Origin: Flammeovirga yaeyamensis
Lineage (GTDB): Bacteria; Bacteroidota; Bacteroidia; Cytophagales; Flammeovirgaceae
Direction of reading: 5' to 3'
DNA: 64,000 bases
NCBI RefSeq assembly: GCF_018736045.1
Contig: NZ_CP076132.1
Coordinates: 1-64,000 of the forward strand
Shown: positions 54,835-64,000 of the stretch, in pieces
How positions within the stretch are numbered: position 1 is the first letter of the stretch
How the letters are laid out: each line of letters opens with the position of its first letter
Position numbers and translations under genes: made by a program
Notes under the pieces: generated by a model
Seen by the model: only the letters and a program-made list of their open reading frames with translations
What the model was told of the DNA's origin: nothing
Database searches by the model: none

Positions 54835-57279
54835 TTATCTATTAATGATTATCGATTCTGTTTGCAAATATCCATCATTAGAAATCCACCTTAGATGGTA
54901 CATTCCAGGGCTTAAATGAGCTACTGATATTTGATTTTTTGAAAATAACCATTGAATAGGTTGCTTTACACCGTTAGAATCAAACATTTCAACATCCTTT
55001 GTTCCTATATCTAACGTTAGGATATGATTTGAAGGATTTGGATAAATCTTATGTGTACTCGTATTTATTTCATTCGTGGAAGCTATTATTTCTTCTTCCG
55101 GGTTATCCACAATTCTTGTTACCGTAGTGTTGGTAACTATTGGATCGTTGAAATCAAAATAAATACTTGCACTATTCAAGATAGAATCGCCTACTAGTAG
55201 ATCTGTGTAGGGCTGAATTTCATAATAAATAAAACCATGACTATCCGGCTCGTTGGTCACACTATCAACTAGTAGAATATCATTAAAAGTCATGATCAAA
55301 GTATTATCCTCTAGTTCTGAAGTCATGGTATGAGATGTAGATTTCATCTCTAACGTAGATAAATCAAGTAATTCGGATAATGTATCTTTTACGATCACAG
55401 TAAAAGCGGTATCTGTTCCTGTATTCTGAAAACGGATTCTGTAATCTAAGATCTTTCCTTGTTCTATTTCCGAAATGAAAACTGAATCTACGCCCAATTT
55501 ATCGTTTGGATCAAAACTTCCTGTAACGGTATAAGAAATCGTATCCGCATTGTTGGCGTAGTTACTTTCTGTAGTAAATGTATTCATATTGACGATCACC
55601 GATTCTTCTGTTCCTAAAGTATTCAGAGCAGTTTTTCCATAAATTCTAAATCGCCCTTGTTGACCAGACTGTAATCGACCTACATTAATATTTAAGAAAT
55701 TTCCGTTAACAAATACATTTTCAATAGCGGGATCAATCTCAAATGAATTGGGAATTGGGAATGTGATAATGGAAGAATCCACTACTTCCGTACCCACATT
55801 ACCGTAATCAATTATGTATTCCATATCAAAACCAGGACGTGATCTGCTAAATGATGATATGCTTACACTCACATCCTTCATGATTTCGTTGGGCTGTAAG
55901 GCAACATCTTGATTTACGATATCAAATGTGTTTCCCAAGTGAACTGTAAAAGTCTGAGGGGTAGCATCAAATAAGTTTGGCGTAATAACAGAAACGGTAT
56001 AAGTGCCAGTATCAGGTAATGATTTATAATAATTCCCTTCATCATCAGTAAATGTTGAATAATCGCCGGGTTCAAAAAATAACTCTACTCCTTTATACCC
56101 AAATTCATCCTCTTCTTTTGTTCCGTTTTTATTGATATCAGAAAATATGTTTCCTTCGATAACCGGATAGTTTTTACATCCTAGAACATTATTTAATCGG
56201 TTACAAACATTTGGAGTGAAAGGAACTACACGACTTTCCCATAAAACGATACCCCATTCTGCTTCTGGGATGACGTTAAAACATGAATTTTCATCTTGAA
56301 TAATAATGTAGTCATACACCTTATTTTCGTCCAGCATTGGAATACATTCATTCAATGACATAAAATCCAACTTAGAGAAATCAATACCCAATGTGGTATA
56401 ATCAATTGGTGTGTGTGTAATACCTACTCCTTCGAGATTTTTTAGTGTTTCACTTCCGATAACCGTTGTGAGTAATGTGTCATTATTAAAGTTCATGAAA
56501 CCTAAAGAATCAAGACCTGTAACATTGATAGATTCCAAATGTTGACTCTCTGTAATTATAATTCTTCGTAACTCTTTATTGGCTCTTAAATCCAAGGTTT
56601 TTAACAATGATGAGTTAGGGAAATCAATTTCTCTTAATTGAATAGCCGGAGATAAATCCAAAGAATCAATTTTAATTGTGTTGATATACAGATCTTCTAG
56701 ACTCACTAACCCCGTTAAATCCAAGGTATCAAAAGTATTGGATGGAGAGTTTAAGTTACCACCAATTCTTAACGATTTAAGTTTAGATAACCCAGCCACT
56801 TTCAGGTATTCCATTTGATTGGATGAAATAGAAATGGACTCCAAGTTTTTTGCTTGTGAAAAATCTGCAGAATCTATTGGTGAATAGACAAACTTTGCGG
56901 TTTTTAATGAGTCTAACTGACCAATATTTACCTTTTTAATACCATAAGTATCTAGTACTTTAAGTTTGGGTAGAACACTAACATCGAGGACTCTATTAAA
57001 ATATCGGCCCCAATATGTTTCGAAGACTAATGTCTCTAAATTGATAAAAGCTTCTAGGCCTGTTAAACTAGAAATTCCTTCTGCTCTCTCAATTGTTAAA
57101 GAGGTTACAGCTTCGGCTTCACTTACTTGAATGATACCGTCTCCACTAGTGTCCACTCCGTTGCCTTTAATTTTTGAAAACAGTTTGTTATCCTCAAAAT
57201 AGACATCTTGTGCATGAGAAGTTTGGAATATTAAGATCATAACGATCCCAATAAACCATTGAATTGATTTAATATTCAT
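54835..57279 (-). CDS. T9SS-sorted leucine-rich-repeat surface protein
   Basis: A secreted protein of about 814 aa. After a signal peptide (ends near TSHA-Q, residue 23) comes an EF-hand-like calcium loop DTSGDGIIQVSE (about 42-53), then irregular leucine-rich repeats (about 60-320; ISSLTGLEAFINLETL, VAGLSKLKSLRIGG). An SdrD-B/Cna-B-like domain follows (VIEGNIFSDINKNGTKEEDE, about 366-385), then two beta domains of the DUF11/DUF7619 type (FDPNDKLGVDSVFISEIEQG) and a C-terminal type IX secretion sorting domain (IYPNPSNHILTLDI, about 740-753). I use the ATG at 57279 rather than an in-frame TTG at 57288. Likely adhesion or glycan-related surface role. Confidence 0.85.
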   Translation of the reverse strand: MNIKSIQWFIGIVMILIFQTSHAQDVYFEDNKLFSKIKGNGVDTSGDGIIQVSEAEAVTSLTIERAEGISSLTGLEAFINLETLVFETYWGRYFNRVLDVSVLPKLKVLDTYGIKKVNIGQLDSLKTAKFVYSPIDSADFSQAKNLESISISSNQMEYLKVAGLSKLKSLRIGGNLNSPSNTFDTLDLTGLVSLEDLYINTIKIDSLDLSPAIQLREIDFPNSSLLKTLDLRANKELRRIIITESQHLESINVTGLDSLGFMNFNNDTLLTTVIGSETLKNLEGVGITHTPIDYTTLGIDFSKLDFMSLNECIPMLDENKVYDYIIIQDENSCFNVIPEAEWGIVLWESRVVPFTPNVCNRLNNVLGCKNYPVIEGNIFSDINKNGTKEEDEFGYKGVELFFEPGDYSTFTDDEGNYYKSLPDTGTYTVSVITPNLFDATPQTFTVHLGNTFDIVNQDVALQPNEIMKDVSVSISSFSRSRPGFDMEYIIDYGNVGTEVVDSSIITFPIPNSFEIDPAIENVFVNGNFLNINVGRLQSGQQGRFRIYGKTALNTLGTEESVIVNMNTFTTESNYANNADTISYTVTGSFDPNDKLGVDSVFISEIEQGKILDYRIRFQNTGTDTAFTVIVKDTLSELLDLSTLEMKSTSHTMTSELEDNTLIMTFNDILLVDSVTNEPDSHGFIYYEIQPYTDLLVGDSILNSASIYFDFNDPIVTNTTVTRIVDNPEEEIIASTNEINTSTHKIYPNPSNHILTLDIGTKDVEMFDSNGVKQPIQWLFSKNQISVAHLSPGMYHLRWISNDGYLQTESIIINR

Positions 57280-57440
57280 TAGTAGCAATAAAAAATAGTT
57301 GAGAAAAAATAAGTTTAAATACTGTTGGTTACTTTGTTAAAAATAACTGTATGACTTCTTAAGCAAATATTTTTCCATTCTGATATTCGATTCATAATCA
57401 TATGAACTCCGTTGTAAAATGATTAAGTTTGATAATGCAT

Positions 57441-58859
57441 ATGAAGATCAATTTCAACAATAGGAGCATCATTTTTACGGGGTTAATCGCACTCATTTTT
57501 TTAATCTTCCCTTCCAAAACTATTGATACTTTACAAGTAGTCATCAACTTTTTATTGCATACGCTAGATCGACCGATCTTGTGGTTAGTGAGTTGTATTC
57601 TGATGGTTTGTGTTGGAATTGCCATATCGCCTTTGGGCAAGATTAAACTAGGAGATGAACCTCCAGAATTTTCTACTTTCTCTTGGGTAGCGATGTTGTT
57701 TGCCGCCGGCATGGGCAGTGGATTAATATTTTGGGGTGTTGCAGAGCCTGTCTATCATTTAAATGCACCGATCAACACTACGCACGATCCAATGCTCGCT
57801 TTATCGATTACTAATTTCCATTGGGGTTTACATGCATGGGGAATCTATGCTTTTTCAGGGCTAACCTTTGCTTGGTTTGCCTATAAAAAAGGGAGAGAAA
57901 TGGATGTTGTCAGTAGCTTAACTAAGAAAAATAATGAGGCTTTTAAGATCTTAAATTTCTTGGGAGTGATCAGTATAATTTTTGGAGTGGCAGGTACACT
58001 TGCTAACAGTATTGCTTTAATTCAAAGCGGAATTGAACATTATTTCTCCTCAAGCATAACCACTGGACTTGCATTTAGAATTGTATTGCTTTCTTTACTT
58101 ACAATGATCTTTACGGTATCATCAATTACTGGTTTGAAAAAAGGAGTGAAGCTATTGAGTGATTTTAATGTAGTATTGGCTCTACTTCTTTTAGGTATCA
58201 TCTTTTTGATGAACAATCAACTTCAAACAATTCAGCTTTTCCTTTCATCCGTCTTATCTTATCTACAAGAACTTCCTTCCCTATCATTTTTTATTGATGA
58301 ACCGAATAGACCATGGTCACAATCGTGGAGTATTATCTATTTTTTATGGTGGATTGCTTGGGCACCTTTTACAGGATTATTTATCGCTCGAATATCAAAA
58401 GGTCGTTCAATTAGAGAATTTATCTTAAGTATTTTGATATATCCCACTTTAGTGAGTGTACTTTGGTTTGCTGTTTTTGGTGGAAATGCAATGCATAGTC
58501 ATCAAATAGAAGCCATACAAAGTGCTGTAAACGAAAATTATACATTCGGTCTTTTTACTTATCTCGAACTATTTGATATCGCCCCATTATTAGGTGGAAT
58601 ATGCATATTATTATTAATCACTTTTGTGATCACTAGTGCCGATTCAGCAATTTATGTCACCAGCATGTTGACCAATAACACTTCTAGAATCAATAAAATG
58701 ACATGGGCGTTGTTACTTTATTCCATTACTATTGGCTTACTCTATCAAAACAATGTAGACCTAAATAAAGTGATTGCCATTTTTGGGGCATTTCCCTTTA
58801 CACTCATCCTAATCCTACAAGGAATTAGTTTAATGAAGTCTATTATCAGAAATAAGTAA
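57441..58859 (+). CDS. BCCT-family transporter, copy 2
   Basis: A 472-aa paralogue of the BCCT protein at 53307, alike along its whole length: SWVAMLFAAGMGSGLIFWGV, AEPVYHLNAPIN and SWSIIYFLWWIAWAPFTGLF with IARISKGRSIREF. I set the start at ATG 57441 because MKINFNNRSIIF aligns with MKLNFNHYSIII of copy 1; ATG 57435 and TTG 57429 are in frame. No leader hairpin like that of copy 1 is seen. The two copies flank the oppositely oriented LRR gene, suggesting an old tandem duplication followed by insertion. It may differ in substrate, as the Cys of WAPFCGLF is Thr here. Confidence 0.92.
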   Translation: MKINFNNRSIIFTGLIALIFLIFPSKTIDTLQVVINFLLHTLDRPILWLVSCILMVCVGIAISPLGKIKLGDEPPEFSTFSWVAMLFAAGMGSGLIFWGVAEPVYHLNAPINTTHDPMLALSITNFHWGLHAWGIYAFSGLTFAWFAYKKGREMDVVSSLTKKNNEAFKILNFLGVISIIFGVAGTLANSIALIQSGIEHYFSSSITTGLAFRIVLLSLLTMIFTVSSITGLKKGVKLLSDFNVVLALLLLGIIFLMNNQLQTIQLFLSSVLSYLQELPSLSFFIDEPNRPWSQSWSIIYFLWWIAWAPFTGLFIARISKGRSIREFILSILIYPTLVSVLWFAVFGGNAMHSHQIEAIQSAVNENYTFGLFTYLELFDIAPLLGGICILLLITFVITSADSAIYVTSMLTNNTSRINKMTWALLLYSITIGLLYQNNVDLNKVIAIFGAFPFTLILILQGISLMKSIIRNK

Positions 58860-59018
58860 AGTGTAATACTATAAACAGTAGTAAGAAATATTAACGGTAG
58901 AATAAATACAGTTTTTCAAAAAATAATGAACTTCGAAAAAATTTTGAAGAATAAAATAAACCTGAAACCTTATTTATTATTCCTTTTATACTGATAAATT
59001 TCAACTACCTAATCAATC

Positions 59019-59750
59019 ATGAAAAAATTAATAATCCTCACGCTAATTATTCATTATAGTTCTATTGTTTATGGTCAGTCCGATCATCAACTTGATGCAT
59101 TGTATAATGTAAAATTCAATCATCAGATAGAATTTGATGATCAAACGTTTACATTAAATGGAAGTGGAAAACATGAAATAAAGATTTTTAAAATTTTTGG
59201 CTGTGGATTGTACCTCAAAAATCCTTCAAAAGAAAATTTAGACATCATCTATTCTACAGATACCAGAATTATTGATTTTGTGATTTCTTCTGCTCAGTTC
59301 CAATCGGAGAATACAATCAAAGAACTGATTGAATTGCATGAAAAAAACAAAGATCTCCTCAAAACCGGTGAATTTGATGAACTATTTAAGAACATAGAGG
59401 ACAACGAAATATTTTTCCCAAAACGTTTTACAGAAACAAAACCTTTCTTCGAAGACGCATTTAATATTGCTAATAGAGGGTACGAAGAAAGTTACAATAA
59501 TTATATCGACGATTTTATCGCTTTATTCGAAAAGAAAAATTGTAAAGGAGATCATTACAGAATTGTATTCAAAGGGAGTAACCTCACACAGATTTATAAA
59601 AAAGGCGAATTAGTTTTTAAGGCAAATGATAAAGCTTTTCAAAAAGCGATCTTAAATGTTTTCATTGGTAATGATGCTTTTGATAAAAAGTTGAAAAAGG
59701 ACCTTATGGGTATAAAACCTCTAGATGATTTGAATAAAAATAATCTTTAA
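59019..59750 (+). CDS. Exported chalcone-isomerase-like protein
   Basis: A 243-aa protein with a signal peptide (cleavage after IVYG, near residue 19). The stretch FTLNGSGKHEIKIFKIFGCG then LYLKNPSKENLD (about 46-77) matches bacterial chalcone-isomerase-like proteins (CHI-fold), and the end KAFQKAILNVFIGNDAFDKK then LKKDLMG (about 210-236) fits the family as well. Bacterial members bind fatty acids or have no known enzyme activity; flavonoid chemistry should not be assumed. Monocistronic, with a hairpin after the stop at 59751. Confidence 0.75.
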   Translation: MKKLIILTLIIHYSSIVYGQSDHQLDALYNVKFNHQIEFDDQTFTLNGSGKHEIKIFKIFGCGLYLKNPSKENLDIIYSTDTRIIDFVISSAQFQSENTIKELIELHEKNKDLLKTGEFDELFKNIEDNEIFFPKRFTETKPFFEDAFNIANRGYEESYNNYIDDFIALFEKKNCKGDHYRIVFKGSNLTQIYKKGELVFKANDKAFQKAILNVFIGNDAFDKKLKKDLMGIKPLDDLNKNNL

Positions 59751-59775
59751 TAACCGATCAATTAATGATCGGTTA
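59751..59775. terminator. Hairpin between the CHI-like and GNAT genes
   Basis: TAACCGATCA (59751-59760) pairs perfectly with TGATCGGTTA (59766-59775), loop ATTAA. It has no clear T run, so termination may be weak; it lies between convergent genes. Confidence 0.5.
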
Positions 59776-59806
59776 AATCGAACAACATCAAATAATCTTC
59801 GTCTTT

Positions 59807-60250
59807 CTATTTTATTATTTCAAATCCTACTTTCTGATATAAACGAAGTGCGTAGTTTTCCTTCTGAACACTCAAAGAAGCTTGTTTATATCCTTTTTGT
59901 TTTAAATAATTGAGCATACAATGCATCAACTTTGTCCCTATTCCTTTTCCTCGATATTCAGGAATAATTGATATGGCAAATTCTGGTGTGTGTTTGTCTA
60001 TATGTCCAAAACCTTTGATTTCACCATCAATAATTCTAACCCAAACTGCACCTACAATTTTATTATCGGCCTCAGCTACTAAACAATAATCGTCTTTCTT
60101 ACTCCCAAAATCCTTGATAAATACATAAACTTCAGGTAACTGAATGACTTCTCTAGGAATAAGATTTTCCGGATCAAACTGAAAAATGGCTTCGTAAAGA
60201 AAGTCCTCCAGTTGATTGTATTCTTCTATTTTAATTTCTCTGATTAACAT
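59807..60250 (-). CDS. GNAT-family N-acetyltransferase
   Basis: A 147-aa acetyltransferase with the acetyl-CoA binding motif A: FAISIIPEYRGKGIGTKLMH (about 91-110), then motif B ASLSVQKENYALRLYQKVGF (about 124-143). The N-terminal part (EYNQLEDFLYEAIFQFD) is variable. Acceptor unknown; this subfamily includes both protein and small-molecule acetylases. It is a single gene; the 255-bp stretch upstream (60251-60505) holds degenerate repeats (60306-60328 and 60427-60449) and a CCCC/GGGG-flanked palindrome at about 60275-60301. Confidence 0.88.
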   Translation of the reverse strand: MLIREIKIEEYNQLEDFLYEAIFQFDPENLIPREVIQLPEVYVFIKDFGSKKDDYCLVAEADNKIVGAVWVRIIDGEIKGFGHIDKHTPEFAISIIPEYRGKGIGTKLMHCMLNYLKQKGYKQASLSVQKENYALRLYQKVGFEIIK

Positions 60251-60305
60251 ATCTCTAATTTAATGAAAAGATGAAACCCCAAGATCAAATTTTGATCGAG
60301 GGGAG

Positions 60306-60449
60306 TAATTGGCTTTAGCTTTCGCTAAATTCATCTTGATTTTAATTTACTGTTTTAAACTTTACTTAATTTGAACTACTATCTAGTTTTTAGCTAAATC
60401 ATGATTAAAAACCATGAAATAAAAAATAATTGGTTTTAGTTTTTGCTAA
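60306..60449. repeat. Pair of degenerate 23-bp repeats downstream of susD
   Basis: 60306-60328 and 60427-60449 agree in 20 of 23 positions; all three differences are C versus T. The first can fold as TTTAGC-TTTC-GCTAAA. A third partial match (TTTTTAGCTAA) lies near 60387-60397. They lie in the 255-bp gap after susD and may be part of its 3-prime end. Confidence 0.5.
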
Positions 60450-60505
60450 GTCTCTACTTAAGTCAATCTGTTTTCTATTCTTAACTTCTAAATTTTTTCT
60501 TTTTA

Positions 60506-62140
60506 TTAATGATGGTCTTTTGCCCACCATAGATCGCTAACGAAATCATTTTCTCCACTTTCCAAGTACTGAATTCCCGACTGATACCCTTTCGCATTCG
60601 TTCCTTGTTCTCTACTAGGATACATTACACGACCAGGAATTTTCCCATTGGATCTATTGTCCGGATGCTTCACTTGGTTTTTAGTTACTATCGATGGATA
60701 ATGAGTCCTTCTCCACTCGGCATAAGACTCATATCCATTCAATAGAAGAGAAATCCATTTCTGAGTTTGAATTTCATCTAGGGATCCTTCTAACCCCATC
60801 GATGAATTGGTACCTAAATCAGGTACATGAGATAAATAGTTGTCGATCATTGAGTTGGATATAGCAGCTTCTGGATTATAATCTTCCATTAGCTCCATAC
60901 CTTTTTTAATTCCTTCTCTATAGTAAGTATTTGCATCCTTACCATTTGATAATAACCCTTTCAGTACAGCTTCAGCCAATAAAAACTTAGTTTCAGCCGC
61001 ATGAAAAACAATGGTTGGGGCAGTATAATGCACCAAGTTTTTTCTATGAGGTTGAGCGAAACCATAAACCCCAATACCTTCCTCAAACTTATCATCAAAA
61101 TCAAGTTCTTCCGATAGGTCTGTCATTTCATTGGTTTCAAGACCATTTGGTAAACCGTAATAGTTTTGAGTATCCTCAAAGTATTTTTCATCCGGATTAT
61201 ATACTCCCGCAAGAAAAGCTAACCTTGGATCTACCTCATCTGTATAATTTTTTAAGGTGTTGATAAACGTATCAGAATACCTAAATAAATGTCCGCTCAC
61301 ACCTCCGTAATTAAAGAAGACTCTAGCCACTGGATTCATATATCGGCTATTATCAGTAGTATGATTCAGAAACACATTATCGCTATTTTCCAAAATCACA
61401 CCTCCATCAAAAGCTTTCTGAATATACTTTCGGGCGACATCAGGAGCTTTATCTGAAACTCTTAATGCTAATCGTAACATTAGAGAGTTACAGAATAAAT
61501 TCCATCTGCTTAATTCACCATTAAAAAATAAGTCGCCTTCTATAAATGTCTCATCAGTTCCTGGATTACTCAACACTTTTTGTGCTTGTTCAAGCTGTGT
61601 TAATAACCCAACAATTCCTTTCGCTTCATTCCCTAAATAGATGTCTTTCACATCATCGTATCTAGGTGTGAAATTTTGTTCTGTCTCTGCTTTTCCAGCC
61701 TCAGAATAGGGGATAGGTCCATAAAAATCGGCTAACCGATGGTAATTCCATACTTGAAGAACTTGGATGACAGCTAGCTTATTCGCATTCTTATCTACAC
61801 CATCCCCTTTTAACTCTGACGAAATAATTTCGAGATTGTTTGTACACTCTCTATATATTCTTTCCCAAAAAGCAGACATATACTCCTCGTTGTAGGTGTA
61901 ATAATTCCCTGCCCAACTTTTTGATGTTGATGACAAATGTTGAATAAACTGTTCACCGTAAATCAAATTACCTCTCCAGATATCATAATCATCTCCCACA
62001 CCATGAAGAATAGCATAAGCCATTACATTCTCATGGGTCATATTGGTTGATTTATTTGGATCAACATTTATTTCAGGATTCACACAAGAATAAACGCCGA
62101 CTAAAAGGGGTAATAATGTTATTCGTCTTAATAATCTCAT
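60506..62140 (-). CDS. SusD/RagB-family glycan-binding lipoprotein
   Basis: Surface lipoprotein that captures a glycan or peptide and closes over the partner SusC-type transporter. 544 aa; lipobox VGVYSC (Cys near 19), then NPEINVDPNKSTN. Family features: IYGEQFIQHLSST, LQVWNYHRLADFYGPIPYSE (about 128-147, conserved TPR-like segment), RWNLFCNSLMLRLALRVSDK (about 212-231) and C-terminal KWISLLLNGYESYAEWRRTH. It follows the SusC-type gene by 12 bp. No glycoside hydrolase or regulator is visible within the window, so the substrate cannot be inferred. Confidence 0.93.
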   Translation of the reverse strand: MRLLRRITLLPLLVGVYSCVNPEINVDPNKSTNMTHENVMAYAILHGVGDDYDIWRGNLIYGEQFIQHLSSTSKSWAGNYYTYNEEYMSAFWERIYRECTNNLEIISSELKGDGVDKNANKLAVIQVLQVWNYHRLADFYGPIPYSEAGKAETEQNFTPRYDDVKDIYLGNEAKGIVGLLTQLEQAQKVLSNPGTDETFIEGDLFFNGELSRWNLFCNSLMLRLALRVSDKAPDVARKYIQKAFDGGVILENSDNVFLNHTTDNSRYMNPVARVFFNYGGVSGHLFRYSDTFINTLKNYTDEVDPRLAFLAGVYNPDEKYFEDTQNYYGLPNGLETNEMTDLSEELDFDDKFEEGIGVYGFAQPHRKNLVHYTAPTIVFHAAETKFLLAEAVLKGLLSNGKDANTYYREGIKKGMELMEDYNPEAAISNSMIDNYLSHVPDLGTNSSMGLEGSLDEIQTQKWISLLLNGYESYAEWRRTHYPSIVTKNQVKHPDNRSNGKIPGRVMYPSREQGTNAKGYQSGIQYLESGENDFVSDLWWAKDHH

Positions 62141-62152
62141 AATCAGTTGATT

Positions 62153-64000
62153 TTAGAATGAAACATTTAAATTGAAACCATAACTTTTTACCGATGGCAT
62201 TGATGCAAACTCCAATGCACCTCCTGTACTAGAAGCATTTAAAATGCTTGTTGGATCTACATTCTCTGCAGCTTTCCATATAAAAAATGGATTACTCATT
62301 ACTGCAGATATTCTTGCTGATGAAAGATGAATCTTCTTTAAGAAAGAGGAGGGAAGACCGTAACCTAAACTCACCTCTTTCACTCTTATATAAGATGCAT
62401 CTCTTATAAACTCTGAATTTATTTCCGAAATTCTGTTGTAGTACAACTCCGGGTTCGCACCCACACCTTGAGTGTAATAAACATCTCTTCCTTCTAAGGT
62501 GTTGATGTGCGTTCCCGAAGCATACATATCTGAATTTGTACCTGAATAGAACTCTCCTCCAATTTGTTGATCGATTAGCACATTAAAATGTACTCCCTTA
62601 AAACTAAAGTTGGACGAATAACCGATTATAGCTTCAGGGTTCATGTTCCCTATCGCTACCATTTCTGAAGTGTACTGTGGCAATCCATTATCATCGTAGG
62701 AAATATCACCAATATCATTTCTTTGATAATCCCTACCCATGATTACTCCGTACTCTTCGCCAACAATAGCATCGACCCTAACATTACCATAATCACTTAT
62801 GGTCATTCGTTCCATGTCTCCAATCAAACTATTTACCTTATTCCTATTATAAGTATAGTTGACGCCCAATTCCCAAGTGAAGTTTCTATTGACTATAGGA
62901 ACTAGATTTAATGATACCTCAACACCTGTGTTACTCATGCTACCTGCATTTACCAAAACACTAGTAAAACCTGAAGCATCCGAAACATCCATAGCGATAA
63001 TTTGATCTTCGGTGATTTGATCATAATAAGTGACATTCATATTCACACGATCATGAAAAAATCCTAAGTCTGCACCAAACTCTATAGAGGTGGTCATCTC
63101 TGGAGATAAGTTGGCATTATTCATCGCTCCAGAAAAACCAGCAGGAAGAACTTTATTTCCATTCTTATTAATAAAACCATTTCCTGCCGTTCTATAGGTT
63201 TGATACAATTTGTATGGATCTGTATCAGATCCTACCTGTGCCCATGACCCCCTTATCTTCGCTAAGGAGAACCATGTTGGCAAATTAATTTTCTCTGATA
63301 CAATCAAACTCGAACTCAAAGAAGGATAGAAATAAGAATTGTTTCCTTCTGATAAAGTCGATGTCCAATCGTTTCTACCTGTTACTGTTAGGTAAATCCA
63401 TTTATCGTAACCAAAGTCCATTGACCCGTACACCGAATTCATTTCTTTTTCAGAATGATTCTGAGTACCTGTTACCATGGCTGCATTACTTACATGATAC
63501 CAATCAGAATAAAATTGACGCATTTCAATACCTACATTATTCTGTTCAGTACGCATCATATTCGCACCCAATAGACCAGAAATATTGAACCTTCCGATAT
63601 CTTTATTGATGTTCAAATAAAGATCGTGGTTCATCTCCATTCTTTGTAGACTACTGACTTTACTTTCACCATCACTCAAAAATGGAGTACCAATTGGTGT
63701 GATCGTTTCGTCTCTTCCAGAAGTAAAATCAATACCATTTCTGTAGTTTAATTTTACACCTTTAAGTAACTCCAAACTCACATTTGCCGATAGTAATACT
63801 TTATCTTTAAAATCTTTGATGTACAAATTGTCCATCACCCAGTAAGGGTTTAAAGTATACACATCATTCATAAAAATTGGTTGATGTCTATTCTTTTTAA
63901 AGATTTCTGCAGATTGTGTGGCAGGCATCCTATGATAAGCATTTGCTGGATTAAAAGTGGTTTCTCCTCCAGCAGAACGATTGGCTTCCTGATTAATATA
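62153..64000 (-). CDS. SusC/RagA-type TonB-dependent receptor (5-prime end missing)
   Basis: C-terminal part (about 615 aa) of a TonB-linked outer-membrane transporter, normally around 1000 aa. The frame is open to the window edge: the 24 codons from 64000 to 63929 have no stop, so the ATG at 63928 is not the true start, and the plug domain lies outside. Barrel signatures are YLTVTGRNDWTSTLSEGNNS, IRGSWAQVGSDTDPYKLYQT, TTSIEFGADLGFF, NVTYYDQIT and the end MPSVKSYGFNLNVSF with terminal Phe. Partner of the SusD-type gene 12 bp downstream. Confidence 0.93.
   Translation of the reverse strand, partial: YINQEANRSAGGETTFNPANAYHRMPATQSAEIFKKNRHQPIFMNDVYTLNPYWVMDNLYIKDFKDKVLLSANVSLELLKGVKLNYRNGIDFTSGRDETITPIGTPFLSDGESKVSSLQRMEMNHDLYLNINKDIGRFNISGLLGANMMRTEQNNVGIEMRQFYSDWYHVSNAAMVTGTQNHSEKEMNSVYGSMDFGYDKWIYLTVTGRNDWTSTLSEGNNSYFYPSLSSSLIVSEKINLPTWFSLAKIRGSWAQVGSDTDPYKLYQTYRTAGNGFINKNGNKVLPAGFSGAMNNANLSPEMTTSIEFGADLGFFHDRVNMNVTYYDQITEDQIIAMDVSDASGFTSVLVNAGSMSNTGVEVSLNLVPIVNRNFTWELGVNYTYNRNKVNSLIGDMERMTISDYGNVRVDAIVGEEYGVIMGRDYQRNDIGDISYDDNGLPQYTSEMVAIGNMNPEAIIGYSSNFSFKGVHFNVLIDQQIGGEFYSGTNSDMYASGTHINTLEGRDVYYTQGVGANPELYYNRISEINSEFIRDASYIRVKEVSLGYGLPSSFLKKIHLSSARISAVMSNPFFIWKAAENVDPTSILNASSTGGALEFASMPSVKSYGFNLNVSF

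Noticed and set aside
57398-57712. Minus-strand frame of 104 codons at the start of BCCT copy 2
   Set aside because: It overlaps the transporter in full and includes the helix-coding region read backwards.
63857-63928. ATG at 63928 as the start of the SusC-type gene
   Set aside because: The frame continues without a stop to the window edge and the plug domain is missing, so the gene is truncated by the window.
1-64000. tRNA, rRNA, CRISPR arrays, insertion sequences, prophage
   Set aside because: I looked for cloverleaf ends, regular spaced repeats and transposase or integrase motifs in gaps and genes and saw none; a tool-based scan could still find a diverged small RNA.

Overview
The window looks like chromosomal DNA of a marine Bacteroidota of the order Cytophagales, most like Flammeovirga. 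This rests on its low G+C content, a SusC/SusD pair, a type IX secretion sorting domain, OlsF-type aminolipid synthesis, -7 promoter elements of the form TAnnTTTG, few Shine-Dalgarno sequences and several TTG starts. The genus is an inference from protein style; no rRNA or tRNA gene is present. I found no insertion sequence, phage, integrase or CRISPR array.

Layout. 1-5400: capsule/exopolysaccharide export and control (Wza-like lipoprotein, Wzc-like tyrosine kinase, CpsB-type PHP phosphatase, NAD-dependent epimerase). 5.5-10.8 kb: TPR protein, phosphosulfolactate synthase (ComA), flavin reductase and an OlsF-like bifunctional acyltransferase. 10.83-11.13 kb: a gene-free stretch between convergent genes, bounded by two terminators, with six consensus DnaA boxes, two of them inside a 44-bp near-perfect palindrome; it is a candidate origin or DnaA-titration site. 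11.1-17.7 kb: RluA-type pseudouridine synthase, panB, a short-chain dehydrogenase, a PolX-like protein whose polymerase active site looks lost, an orphan histidine kinase and a DUF5606 protein. 18.0-21.9 kb: a complete rpoB standing alone, with no rpoC or ribosomal protein genes beside it.

22-35 kb: TlpA-like thioredoxin, small envelope proteins, neutral-ceramidase-like enzyme, rho, a large transporter-HEAT-cNMP fusion, a short POT-like transporter, gmk, an ECF sigma factor and a GT9-like protein. 35.3-51.3 kb is the most interesting accessory block: a methyltransferase / NtrC-type regulator / histidine kinase operon, a divergent secreted EreA/ChaN-like protein, a YtrA-type GntR-ABC operon with a clear operator dyad, and a TolC-HlyD-ABC-FtsX-FtsX export operon. 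The same tandem pair of dyads, 23 bp centre to centre, lies upstream of both the regulator operon and the export operon, pointing to a local regulon.

51.3-64 kb: a lipoprotein, a HipA-kinase/DUF3037 pair, two BCCT transporters flanking a T9SS leucine-rich-repeat protein, a chalcone-isomerase-like protein, a GNAT acetyltransferase and a SusD/SusC pair cut by the window end.

Themes: envelope polysaccharide and lipid chemistry (ComA, OlsF, ceramidase-like), envelope export under two-component control, and osmolyte or glycan uptake. Best leads are the DnaA-box cluster, the unlinked rpoB, and the NtrC-type regulator with its paired tandem sites.
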